Of a stretch of DNA of 9,184 nt, positions 1-6,517 are shown piece after piece. This stretch comes from Victivallis vadensis (GTDB lineage: Bacteria; Verrucomicrobiota; Lentisphaeria; Victivallales; GWF2-50-93). How positions within the stretch are numbered: position 1 is the first letter of the stretch; each line of letters starts with the position of its first letter. Made by a program: the position numbers and the translations under genes. The stretch spans positions 1 to 9,184 of the forward strand of contig DYRX01000169.1 in the NCBI GenBank assembly GCA_020718525.1, in the 5' to 3' direction. Under the pieces are notes generated by a model, which saw nothing but the letters and a program-made list of their open reading frames with translations, was not told the DNA's origin and ran no database searches.

Positions 1-54
1 GATTACGATAGCGATTACGACAACGATAGCGAGTCTTGGAACGTCCCGGCGTAG
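1..54 (+). CDS. C-terminal end of a truncated gene with an acidic D-Y/D-S repeat tail
   Basis: Frame 1 reads without a stop from the window edge to TAG at 52-54. It gives a 17-residue tail that begins DYDSDYDNDS and ends ESWNVPA. The first 30 bases are an imperfect 12-bp tandem repeat (GATTACGATAGC, then GATTACGACAAC, then GATAGC). Copies differ partly at synonymous third positions (GAT/GAC), as expected if the repeat is selected as protein. Five Asp, one Glu and no basic residues point to a disordered acidic C-terminus. Acidic tails are known on many proteins, SSB among them, but the SSB tip (DDIPF-like) is absent, so I assign no family. The upstream part lies outside the window. The alternative is non-coding repeat DNA. 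Confidence 0.45.
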   Translation, partial: DYDSDYDNDSESWNVPA

Positions 55-143
55 CTGGTTAAATTTTAAAAAAGTTTTTGGAGCCGTTTTTCGTGGGTTT
101 CCTGTGGCTGTTTTCATAGGGGAAATTGGGAATTTTCAAGGAA

Positions 144-219
144 TGGTACCCGGGAGAGGAATTGAACCTCCGACCAACAGTTTAGGAAACTGCTGCTCTA
201 TCCGCTGAGCTACCCGGGC
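144..219 (-). tRNA. tRNA-Arg, anticodon CCU, with encoded CCA
   Basis: Read on the minus strand, this 76-nt segment folds as a complete tRNA. The acceptor stem is GCCCGGG/CCCGGGT, the D-arm stem GCTC/GAGC, the anticodon stem GCAGT/ACTGT with loop TTCCTAA (anticodon CCT), the variable loop is 5 nt, and the T-arm is GGAGG/CCTCT with loop TTCAATT. CCA is encoded at the 3' end (144-146). The CCU anticodon reads the arginine codon AGG. The first acceptor pair is a G1-U72 wobble where many bacterial tRNA-Arg genes have G-C; all other acceptor pairs are Watson-Crick. It lies 28 bp downstream of clpX in the same direction, so it may be co-transcribed with clpX or have a promoter inside the end of clpX. 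No integrase or repeated att half-site is visible. Confidence 0.96.
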
Positions 220-221
220 GC

Positions 222-262
222 AAAAAACAAAGCCGTAATATTGCAGACTATGATGCGGTTTG
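222..262 (-). terminator. Possible intrinsic terminator at the clpX stop codon
   Basis: On the minus strand CAAACCG (256-262) can pair with CGGCTTTG (228-235) with one bulged C. The loop of about 20 nt contains the clpX stop codon, and six T follow at 222-227. The long loop and modest GC content make it weak. It would end the tig-clpP-clpX message just before the tRNA; without it the tRNA is read through. Confidence 0.25.
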
Positions 263-1576
263 CAATTCTTTGGGCTTGTTTTTGTTCTGTCTTTTCACAT
301 TTTGAGAGCGTTTCAGCACAGGTTCGCCACCCTCGATGGACTCTGCTGTGATCAGGCATTCGGTGATGTTGTCCTCGGAAGGCACCTTGAACATGATGTC
401 AAGCATCACGTCTTCGAGAATGGCTCTGAGGCCTCTTGCTCCGGTGCCTTTCTGGATTGCCTTGTCCGCCAGCCTTTCGAGAGCTGCATCGTCGAAGCTG
501 AGTGCGACGTTGTCCATTGCGAGGAGCTTGACATACTGCTTTGTGAGGGCGTTGTGCGGCTCAGTGAGAATTTTTATGAGGTCGTTCCTGTTGAGAGGAG
601 TCAGGCCGCTCACCACGGGCAGTCTTCCTATGAATTCAGGAATGAGCCCGTATCTGATGAAATCCTCAGGTTCGGCATGGCTGAAGATGTCCTGTTCCTC
701 GACGGTCTTGTGCTCTCTTTCCTCGATGTGTCGGAATCCGAGGATGTGCCTGCCGATGCGTCTGCGGATTATCTTGTCGAGCCCGACGAAGGCGCCGCCG
801 CAAATGAAGAGGATGTTTGATGTGTTGACCTGTATGTATTCCTGCTGGGGATGCTTGCGTCCGCCTTTCGGGGGGATGTTGGCGATGGTTCCCTCCAGTA
901 TCTTGAGGAGGGCCTGCTGGACTCCCTCGCCGGAGACGTCCCTTGTTATGGAGACATTCTCGCCCTTCTTCGAAATCTTGTCAATCTCGTCAATGTAGAT
1001 GATACCGATTTGCGCCCGTTCTATGTCGTAGTCGGCGGCCTGGACAAGGCGCAGTATGATGTTTTCGACATCTTCGCCAACGTATCCGGCCTCGGTCACG
1101 GTCGTCGCGTCGGAAATTGAAAATGGTACGTTCAAATATCTGGCGAGGGTTCTGGCGAGAAGGGTTTTGCCTGATCCGGTTGGACCGATGAGAAGTATGT
1201 TGCTCTTCTCAATTTCGACCTCGCTCTTGTTGAACGCGCCCTTCATCTGGCGGCTGTTGAGAAGCCTTTTATAGTGGTTGTGGACGGCGACGGAAAGGAC
1301 TTTTTTCGCGTGGTTCTGTCCGATGACATGCTTTTCGAGGAATTCGTAGAGATCGAGCGGCTTCGGGACATCGAGCGGGGCGGCCTGCTTGTAGTTTTTA
1401 GCCGTTTTCCTCTCCTCGTCCTTGAACATTCCGGAGCATATTTCGATACAGCTTCTGCATATGGTCGAGGCATTCGGACTCGATATGAGCATTCCCGCCT
1501 TTTCAGCGGGAAGCCCGCAGAAGGAACATCTTGAACTATGTTTGCCGCCGGAAGAATTGTTGTTCATGCCGCTCAT
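248..1576 (-). CDS. clpX: ClpX, ATP-dependent unfoldase subunit of the ClpXP protease
   Basis: ClpX is a hexameric AAA+ unfoldase that recognises degradation tags in the cytoplasm and threads substrates into ClpP. The 442-residue protein has the N-terminal zinc-binding domain (C17, C20, C40, C43), Walker A GPTGSGKT at 131-138, the pore-1 loop GYVG at 164-167, Walker B ending D196-E197, pore-2 RDVSGEGVQQ from about 212, the RKH loop at 240-242, and sensor-2 GARGLR in the C-terminal small domain. The ClpP-docking loop reads LGF (279-281) instead of the commoner IGF. A basic, polar tail of about 25 residues ends the protein. Its ATG overlaps the clpP stop as ATGA, so translation is probably coupled. 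The AAAGGA box sits only 2 nt from this ATG and 11 nt from an in-frame ATG at codon 4, so either could be the true start. Length and motif order are normal for the family. Confidence 0.98.
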   Translation of the reverse strand: MSGMNNNSSGGKHSSRCSFCGLPAEKAGMLISSPNASTICRSCIEICSGMFKDEERKTAKNYKQAAPLDVPKPLDLYEFLEKHVIGQNHAKKVLSVAVHNHYKRLLNSRQMKGAFNKSEVEIEKSNILLIGPTGSGKTLLARTLARYLNVPFSISDATTVTEAGYVGEDVENIILRLVQAADYDIERAQIGIIYIDEIDKISKKGENVSITRDVSGEGVQQALLKILEGTIANIPPKGGRKHPQQEYIQVNTSNILFICGGAFVGLDKIIRRRIGRHILGFRHIEEREHKTVEEQDIFSHAEPEDFIRYGLIPEFIGRLPVVSGLTPLNRNDLIKILTEPHNALTKQYVKLLAMDNVALSFDDAALERLADKAIQKGTGARGLRAILEDVMLDIMFKVPSEDNITECLITAESIEGGEPVLKRSQNVKRQNKNKPKELQTAS

Positions 1577-2163
1577 TGTCCTTTCTTGGAGAAGACGTTG
1601 TCAACGACGCCATATGCCTTGGCTTCCTCGGCGCTCATGAAAAAGTCGCGTTCGGTGTCAGCTGAAATTTTGGAAATATCCTGTCCGGTGTGCTTGGATA
1701 TGATTTCCTGGAGGGCGGTCCTAAGGCGCAGTATCTCCTTGGCCTGGATGTGTATGTCGCTTGCCGTTCCTTCGGCTCCGCCCCAGGGCTGATGAATCAT
1801 GATTCTAGAATTTTCGAGCGCATATCGCTTCCCCTTGGCACCGGCGCAGAGAAGAACCGCTCCCATGCTTGACGCCTGTCCTATACAGTAGGTCTTGATG
1901 TCGCAGGTGAGGATCTGCATTGTGTCGTAAATCGCAAGCCCGGCGGTCACGGATCCGCCTGGCGAATTGATGTACATTTCGATGTCTTTTTTGGGGTCTT
2001 CCGACTGCAGATATAGAAGTTCTGCGACAATCAGATTGGCGATGCTGTCGTCAATCGCCGTCCCCAGCATGATTATTCTGTCCTTGAGCAGTCTGGAATA
2101 GATGTCATATCCGCGCTCTCCCTGTCCTGTCTGCTCGATAACATAAGGAACTAATACCGACAT
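1573..2163 (-). CDS. clpP: ClpP, serine protease subunit of the Clp protease
   Basis: ClpP forms a double-heptamer proteolytic chamber that degrades proteins delivered by ClpX. The 196-residue protein starts close to the mature form, with the axial-loop and hydrophobic-pocket region VPYVIEQTGQGERGYDIYSRLL and no long propeptide. The catalytic triad is visible: S99 in GQASSMG, H124 in MIHQP, and D173 in DTERDFF, with spacing equivalent to E. coli S97/H122/D171. The oxyanion-side glycine-rich motif NSPGGSVTAG lies at 66-75. The gene sits between tig and clpX, a very common bacterial order, and shares 4 nt with clpX. The start is supported by an excellent Shine-Dalgarno. Nothing is unusual in length or active site. 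Confidence 0.98.
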   Translation of the reverse strand: MSVLVPYVIEQTGQGERGYDIYSRLLKDRIIMLGTAIDDSIANLIVAELLYLQSEDPKKDIEMYINSPGGSVTAGLAIYDTMQILTCDIKTYCIGQASSMGAVLLCAGAKGKRYALENSRIMIHQPWGGAEGTASDIHIQAKEILRLRTALQEIISKHTGQDISKISADTERDFFMSAEEAKAYGVVDNVFSKKGQ

Positions 2164-2167
2164 TGGA

Positions 2168-2175
2168 ACCTCCTT
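2168..2175 (-). promoter_or_regulatory. Strong Shine-Dalgarno of clpP
   Basis: The minus strand reads AAGGAGGT five to six nt before the clpP ATG, a near-perfect match to the anti-SD. It fixes the clpP start. It also shows that this organism uses SD-led initiation, in contrast to the poor or absent SD upstream of tig, the glycosyltransferase-like gene and the nitrilase gene. Confidence 0.9.
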
Positions 2176-2214
2176 GCTGTCTTTGTTCTAGGCTTATATC
2201 CTTCAAACGATGTA

Positions 2215-3594
2215 TTATTTTTTCTCTGTCTCTGGCTCGGCTGAAGCGTCCTGAGGCGCAGTCTGTTCCGCGGAGCTCCTGCCGTCTTTTGGTCCATAAC
2301 AGAGAAAATCGAGAACTCTTTCCATCAGTATGCCTCGGAGAAGCTGATCAGGATCTATCTCAGATTTGTTTTTACTTTTCGCCGATTTGTTCATGCGGGC
2401 GACAGTCTCCACCGTGGTTCTGGTTTCATCCTCGCCAAGAGAAAGATTTTCTTCCTTCGCGATCCTTTGGGCGATGTAGAAGGTGCGGACGCTGTTCTCA
2501 GCGAATTTGTTCGCTCTTTCAGAATGCTCGCTCAATTTGTCTTTGAACTCCTGCAGATCCTTTTCAGTTCTTACGTGGCGTTCCACCATGCTGGAAAGAA
2601 TCATCCTCGCTTCAGTCTGAACCATTGAAGGCGGCACGGGAAACTGTCCCGTCTGTTCGAGGAGTTTGCTGACAGCCATATCCTTGAGGGCTCTGTCCTC
2701 TGAGGAGCGGATGCTTCCCTCAATCCGCGACCTTATATCCTTGCGCAGTTGATCCATATCTGCGACTTTAAGGTGTTTGCACAATTCCTCGTCGGATTCG
2801 AGCGGCTTCATGCGCTGGACTTCAAGCACTTTCACCGTGTAGGAAACAGATTTTCCTGCAAGTCCTGCTTCCGCGAAGTCTGCTGGAAAATCCGATTTGA
2901 AGCTGATTTCCTGGCCGGCGACTGCGCCAAGCAGTGCCTGGTTGCATGCTGGCAGGAACTCCTTTTCGTTGGAAAGGTGTATCCATGTCTCCGGTGCGTC
3001 AAGCAAATGCCTCGGAACGGAGGAAAATTCATCCTTGTCCTTGGCATCCGAGCTGAGGGATGCCTTGATGAGATCGCCTATGACTGTCGGCGTATCCGCA
3101 ACCGAAAAATCTGCGAATCGCCTGCGCATGTCACTCACGGCGGACTCGACCATTTCGTCCGTGCATATCTCGTGGGGGACGGAAACGTCCAGTCCTTTAT
3201 ATTTTGGTGTTTGAAATTCGGGCTCAATCTCGACTGTGAAAGTGAATTCGTAGTCCTTTCCGGAAGAGACTGAAGGAAGCTCCTGAGGGTAGGAGACCGC
3301 AACCGCCTTCATCTGCTTGAGATCCGCTTTCTCCACGGCGGCACTGCTGAGCATCTTCGAGAGTTCATCCTTGACGAGATCGCTGTATCTGCTCTTGAGC
3401 ATGCTCCTGGGAGCCATGCCATGGCGGAATCCTTTCATCGGCAGGTTCGGTGCGATGAAATCCAAAGTGTGCTCCAACTGCTCGTCAATCTTCGCGGCGG
3501 GAACCTTCACCTTGACTTCCGTAATGCAGGGGCTTTTGCTTTCAAATTCGAGCTCGATCAGCGATTTCAGGTCAGGATCATTTTTCTTCATCAT
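2215..3594 (-). CDS. tig: Trigger factor, ribosome-associated chaperone
   Basis: Trigger factor docks near the peptide exit tunnel and shields nascent chains. The 459-residue protein has the ribosome-binding signature GFRHGMAP at 55-62 (E. coli GFRKGKVP at 43-50), so it carries about 12 extra N-terminal residues. A central PPIase-like region (about 165-262) and a long helical C-terminal chaperone domain (about 263-430) follow, then a polar Ala/Ser/Glu-rich tail. The PPIase region is degraded. The E. coli FEGG and IPGFE segments are represented by FSSV and LPACNQ, so C217 takes the place of the active-site Phe198, and Y252 takes the place of Phe233. The chaperone fold looks intact, but isomerase activity is doubtful. 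Two adjacent ATG codons occur at the start (3594, 3591), with no clear SD before either. The gene heads the tig-clpP-clpX group; the gap to clpP is 51 bp. Divergence from E. coli is high, but architecture and context make the assignment secure. Confidence 0.93.
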   Translation of the reverse strand: MMKKNDPDLKSLIELEFESKSPCITEVKVKVPAAKIDEQLEHTLDFIAPNLPMKGFRHGMAPRSMLKSRYSDLVKDELSKMLSSAAVEKADLKQMKAVAVSYPQELPSVSSGKDYEFTFTVEIEPEFQTPKYKGLDVSVPHEICTDEMVESAVSDMRRRFADFSVADTPTVIGDLIKASLSSDAKDKDEFSSVPRHLLDAPETWIHLSNEKEFLPACNQALLGAVAGQEISFKSDFPADFAEAGLAGKSVSYTVKVLEVQRMKPLESDEELCKHLKVADMDQLRKDIRSRIEGSIRSSEDRALKDMAVSKLLEQTGQFPVPPSMVQTEARMILSSMVERHVRTEKDLQEFKDKLSEHSERANKFAENSVRTFYIAQRIAKEENLSLGEDETRTTVETVARMNKSAKSKNKSEIDPDQLLRGILMERVLDFLCYGPKDGRSSAEQTAPQDASAEPETEKK

Positions 3595-3666
3595 GATGTC
3601 TTGTCAATCCCGGTTGATTTGTATTTTCATCTCAGTTCGCGCCATGACTCCATTTTTTGTCGCGCG

Positions 3667-3686
3667 GCGTGTCATCCAAAACACGC
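3667..3686 (-). other. Small inverted repeat in the presumed tig leader
   Basis: GCGTGT (3667-3672) and ACACGC (3681-3686) form a 6-bp stem with an 8-nt loop between tig and the divergent FHA gene. No T-run follows on either strand, so it is not an intrinsic terminator. If tig is transcribed from the weak promoter at 3696-3723, this hairpin lies close to the 5' end of its mRNA. It may have no function. Confidence 0.2.
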
Positions 3687-3695
3687 GGAGCGGCA

Positions 3696-3723
3696 AAGTT
3701 ATTGCAAAATCCGCCAATATCAA
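3696..3723 (-). promoter_or_regulatory. Weak candidate promoter for tig-clpP-clpX
   Basis: On the minus strand TTGATA (3718-3723, five of six to TTGACA) is followed after 16 bp by TAACTT (3696-3701, three of six to TATAAT). T-rich tracts lie just upstream, as an UP-element would. The -10 is poor, so this is only the best of several weak options. It would give a leader of about 95 nt. Confidence 0.2.
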
Positions 3724-3735
3724 GCGCAGGCAATG

Positions 3736-3782
3736 AAAAAAAAGTAATGAAAACTCAAAAAAACCTTTGGAAAAGGAAAAAA
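3736..3782. other. Roughly phased A-tracts between two divergent promoter regions
   Basis: A-runs lie at 3736-3743, 3750-3753, 3757-3763, 3771-3774 and 3777-3782. Their centres advance by about 12, 8.5, 12.5 and 7 bp, a mean near one helical turn. Such arrays can bend DNA or act as UP-elements. The stretch contains no credible ORF beyond a 4-codon ATG-AAA-AAA-AAG-TAA. A small CCTTT/AAAGG stem followed by T7 on the minus strand is also here but looks incidental. Confidence 0.35.
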
Positions 3783-3832
3783 GCCTGTTATTGTGCAGAC
3801 TTTTGATTTGAATTTTATCGAAACTCGTCCAA

Positions 3833-3861
3833 TTTACGTGATGTTCAAGTAAACTTATAGA
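3833..3861 (+). promoter_or_regulatory. Candidate promoter of the FHA-ftsH operon
   Basis: TTTACG (3833-3838) and TATAGA (3856-3861) are separated by 17 bp, each matching four of six sigma-70 consensus bases. Transcription would begin near 3868, just before the GGAG Shine-Dalgarno (3869-3872) that lies 9 nt from the FHA gene ATG. This would leave a very short leader. The placement is sensible but the match is only moderate. Confidence 0.3.
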
Positions 3862-3881
3862 CTAATGCGGAGACGCTTTCA

Positions 3882-4478
3882 ATGTCTGTTATTCCAAAAC
3901 TGATAGTTCTTTCGGAGCAGTTCAGAGGCAAAAGCTTCGAGCTCATTCAGGACAAATACATATGCGGCAGGCTTGACAACTGCGACATAACGCTCAAGGA
4001 TCCTACTGTCAGCTCAAGGCATTGCGAATTTGTCAAGACCGGCAACACTTTCACCTTGAGGGATCTCAACAGCACCAACGGGACTAGAGTGAACAATGTC
4101 CCCATCTCAGAGCAAGAGCTCAAGAGCAGTGACATTCTTCAGGTCGGCGGAATCGAGATTCTGTTCGACTGCGAAGACAAGTCGGTGAGCACCGCCCTGA
4201 AGACGCAGACGGGAATACACCTTGACGGAACCCAGGTCGGCGTTTCGACCGTCAAGAAGATGGACAACTTCAATCCCTACCAGGCGAAAAAGGGCGGCGA
4301 AAAGACAAAGCATGCCATCATTGTCGGCGTTCTGGTGCTCCTTGCTCTGCTGATTCTTCTGCTCATAGCATATCTTGTCTGGATACTCTTCATGAAGGGC
4401 GGCGGATCGTCTGTTCCACCGCCGGTCTCTCCAAGAGGCGCCGACATCCTGGCTCGCATAATGGATCATCTGGCTTGA
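3882..4478 (+). CDS. FHA-domain single-pass membrane protein
   Basis: This is a 198-residue protein. Residues about 5-97 form a forkhead-associated (phosphothreonine-binding) domain with its diagnostic residues: G29-R30, S45-R46-H47, and N63-S-T-N66-G67. A polar linker (about 98-144) follows, with several Thr (T104, T108, T110, T117, T123) and a basic stretch just before one transmembrane helix (145-171). A 27-residue Gly/Pro-rich tail follows. The positive-inside pattern puts the FHA domain in the cytoplasm. No enzymatic domain is present, so it is likely an adaptor that brings a Thr-phosphorylated partner to the membrane; the kinase is not in this window. A GGAG box 9 nt upstream supports the start. 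ftsH begins 68 bp downstream, which suggests an operon, and FtsH or its substrates are candidate partners. The FHA call is firm; the partner is inference. Confidence 0.92.
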   Translation: MSVIPKLIVLSEQFRGKSFELIQDKYICGRLDNCDITLKDPTVSSRHCEFVKTGNTFTLRDLNSTNGTRVNNVPISEQELKSSDILQVGGIEILFDCEDKSVSTALKTQTGIHLDGTQVGVSTVKKMDNFNPYQAKKGGEKTKHAIIVGVLVLLALLILLLIAYLVWILFMKGGGSSVPPPVSPRGADILARIMDHLA

Positions 4479-4546
4479 AGCGCCCATCAATATGCTCCGA
4501 GTCTATTTTCAACACCACCCGCAAAGATTGAAAGGCTTATCCCTGC

Positions 4547-6472
4547 ATGGAAGATAAATCTCAGAACAAGAATTCGTCGCAAGGAGACGGCAAAAACGCC
4601 CAGTCAAACCAGTCCCAGGCGCCTAAGAAGTCAATGGCGGCTCTGATAGTATGGGTGCTCATTTTTGTCATTCTCGCCTCCCTGATCATCTACAACAACA
4701 GCAAGAGCAAGTATGTTGACTGGGATCTCAGCAAATTCGAAAGGGAGCTCAGGCAGGGCAGGATCATAAGCGCGACAATTTCCCCCCAGACGGACAAGAC
4801 TGCCATAATCAAGGGAGAATTCAAGCCTGACGCCAGCGAGGGCGACATCAAAATCTATTCCGAAGAAGGCCAGTCCCATTACCGTGTCGAGGTCATGTAC
4901 AGCGACAATCTCGACGAGATGCTCAGGCAGTGTCCAGGCGTGGAGAGAAAGGTCGAGACAAAAGACAGCTGGGTCTATGGTCTAGTTTACACCTATCTCC
5001 CGATATTTGTGCTTATCGGGCTTCTCTACTTCCTTTTCTCGCGGCAGATCAAGATGGCCGGGCGCGGAGCAATGCAGTTCGGAAAAAGCCGAGCAAGAAT
5101 GATTATGCCGAATAGCCAGAAAGTTACATTTGACGATGTCGCAGGCGCCGAAGAGGCGAAAGAGGAGACGAAGGAGATCATTGACTATCTCAAAGATCCC
5201 ATCAAGTTCAAGCTTCTTGGCGGCAAGATTCCGAAAGGCGCTCTTCTCACTGGGCCGCCAGGAACTGGCAAAACCCTTATAGCCAAGGCAATTGCAGGCG
5301 AGGCTGGAGTTCCATTTTTCTCGATCAGCGGCTCCGACTTCGTCGAGATGTTCGTTGGTGTCGGCGCAAGCAGAGTCCGCGACATGTTCGAACAGGCGCG
5401 CCGCCAGTCCCCATGCCTCATCTTCATAGACGAAATAGATGCTGTCGGCAGATCGAGATTTACAGGAATCGGCGGCGGACACGACGAGCGCGAACAGACG
5501 CTCAACGCTCTCCTGGTCGAAATGGACGGTCTCGAAACGCAGGAAGGCGTGATTGTCCTTGCCGCAACCAACAGACCCGATGTTTTGGATCCCGCCCTTC
5601 TAAGACCCGGGCGCTTCGACAGGCAGATCTACATGGACCTTCCAGATCTCAAAGGAAGACGGCAGATTCTCGATGTCCACTGCAAGAGCATCAAAATCTC
5701 GAAGAATGTTGACCTCGACATAATCGCCAGGGGCACTCCAGGCTTCAGCGGGGCAGACCTGGCAAATCTCACCAACGAGGCGGCTCTTCTAGCGGCAAGG
5801 CGCAACAAGAAGGAGGCCACCATGGAGGAGCTCGAAGAAGCCAGAGACAAAGTCCGATGGGGACGTGAAAGAAAAAGCAGAAAGATTGGAGACGAAGACC
5901 GCAAAATTACAGCATACCACGAGGCGGGTCACACGATTGTCGCCATGAATTGCCCAAAAGCAATGCCCGTCCACAAAGTGACCATAATTCCGCGCGGAAT
6001 CGCCTACCTCGGCGCCACAATGCATCTTCCCATAGAGGACAGATACACGCACAGCAAAGAGGAGATGCTCGACGAGCTCGCGGTGCTCATGGGCGGCAGA
6101 GTTGCGGAGGAAGTCGCCTTCGGCTCGGTGACAAGCGGAGCCAGCGCCGACATTGACTACGCAACCAAGATTGCCAAGCGCATGGTCTGCTCGTACGGAA
6201 TGAGCGAAAAGCTCGGCACAGTCCAGTACGGAGGCAGGGACGAACACATATATCTGGGCAGAGACATCACCCGCTCCGAGGGCTACAGCGAAGAGACCGC
6301 CCGTGAAATTGACATGGAAATAAGAAAAATAATTGATGGAGCCAAGCGCAGGGCTTTTGACATTGTTTTCGAGAAGAAGTCAGACCTCGAAAAGCTCGCA
6401 TGCAAACTCCTCGAAGTGGAGACTCTCGATTTCCAGGAAATCAAAAAAATGCTTGCGCCGATTGAGGCGTAA
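4547..6472 (+). CDS. ftsH: FtsH, membrane-anchored ATP-dependent zinc metalloprotease
   Basis: FtsH is a hexameric AAA+ protease of the inner membrane that extracts and degrades membrane proteins and some unstable cytosolic ones. The 641 residues show the full family order: a hydrophilic Gln/Asn/Ser-rich N-tail (1-29), TM1 (about 31-49), an extracytoplasmic domain (50-143), TM2 (about 145-165), Walker A GPPGTGKT (236-243), the pore motif F269-V270-G271, Walker B with D295-E296, the second region of homology (about 339-361) with arginine fingers R356 and R359, zinc site HEAGH (458-462), and third ligand D535 in SADID. Length matches E. coli FtsH (644). The SD is weak (AAAGG about 11 nt from the ATG). 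The ATG at codon 30 would remove the polar tail but keep TM1, so it is a less likely start. It lies second in the FHA-ftsH-glycosyltransferase group and is divergent from clpXP. All catalytic residues are present. Confidence 0.98.
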   Translation: MEDKSQNKNSSQGDGKNAQSNQSQAPKKSMAALIVWVLIFVILASLIIYNNSKSKYVDWDLSKFERELRQGRIISATISPQTDKTAIIKGEFKPDASEGDIKIYSEEGQSHYRVEVMYSDNLDEMLRQCPGVERKVETKDSWVYGLVYTYLPIFVLIGLLYFLFSRQIKMAGRGAMQFGKSRARMIMPNSQKVTFDDVAGAEEAKEETKEIIDYLKDPIKFKLLGGKIPKGALLTGPPGTGKTLIAKAIAGEAGVPFFSISGSDFVEMFVGVGASRVRDMFEQARRQSPCLIFIDEIDAVGRSRFTGIGGGHDEREQTLNALLVEMDGLETQEGVIVLAATNRPDVLDPALLRPGRFDRQIYMDLPDLKGRRQILDVHCKSIKISKNVDLDIIARGTPGFSGADLANLTNEAALLAARRNKKEATMEELEEARDKVRWGRERKSRKIGDEDRKITAYHEAGHTIVAMNCPKAMPVHKVTIIPRGIAYLGATMHLPIEDRYTHSKEEMLDELAVLMGGRVAEEVAFGSVTSGASADIDYATKIAKRMVCSYGMSEKLGTVQYGGRDEHIYLGRDITRSEGYSEETAREIDMEIRKIIDGAKRRAFDIVFEKKSDLEKLACKLLEVETLDFQEIKKMLAPIEA

Positions 6473-6517
6473 GTTCTGTTCTTGAAATCTTAAATCTCCA
6501 GGCCTGGTTCTTCAGCC

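Noticed and set aside
81..115. Possible terminator AGCC...GGCT followed by TTTT after the left-edge gene
   Set aside because: Only 4 Watson-Crick pairs around a loop of about 20 nt; too weak to list as a feature. The A/T-rich stretch at 61-79 also lacks a GC stem.
144..219. tRNA-Arg as an integration site
   Set aside because: There is no integrase gene and no repeated tRNA 3' segment in the window.
426..432. Residues 426-432 (DWWRDRG) of the glycosyltransferase-like protein as the WWDYG equivalent
   Set aside because: These are protein residue numbers, at about bases 7793-7813. The segment aligns better with the helix preceding the STT3 motif; WSDFP at 444-448 fits the position and the following hydrophobic residues better.
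260..1120. Long plus-strand open frames lying across clpX
   Set aside because: They are antisense shadows of a clearly conserved clpX. Their proteins have no recognisable domain, and no ribosome site or spacing supports them.
2164..2214. A TATAAG box in the tig-clpP gap as a clpP promoter
   Set aside because: No acceptable -35 stands 16-18 bp upstream, so an internal promoter is not supported.
2749..3273. A 174-codon plus-strand frame inside tig
   Set aside because: It is fully inside a conserved gene on the other strand, its product has no family features, and no start signal precedes it.
3757..3782. CCTTT/AAAGG stem followed by T7 on the minus strand
   Set aside because: The 5-bp stem has only two GC pairs, and no minus-strand gene ends just upstream of it. 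It is better explained as part of the A-tract array.
4982..6247. Minus-strand open frames across ftsH
   Set aside because: ftsH is intact with every catalytic motif in the plus frame. The antisense frames arise from its codon bias.
6498..6507. Perfect 10-bp palindrome CCAGGCCTGG before the glycosyltransferase-like gene
   Set aside because: It is short and has no partner site or regulator nearby. A 10-bp palindrome is weak evidence for an operator, and its AGG is too far from the ATG to serve as a ribosome site.
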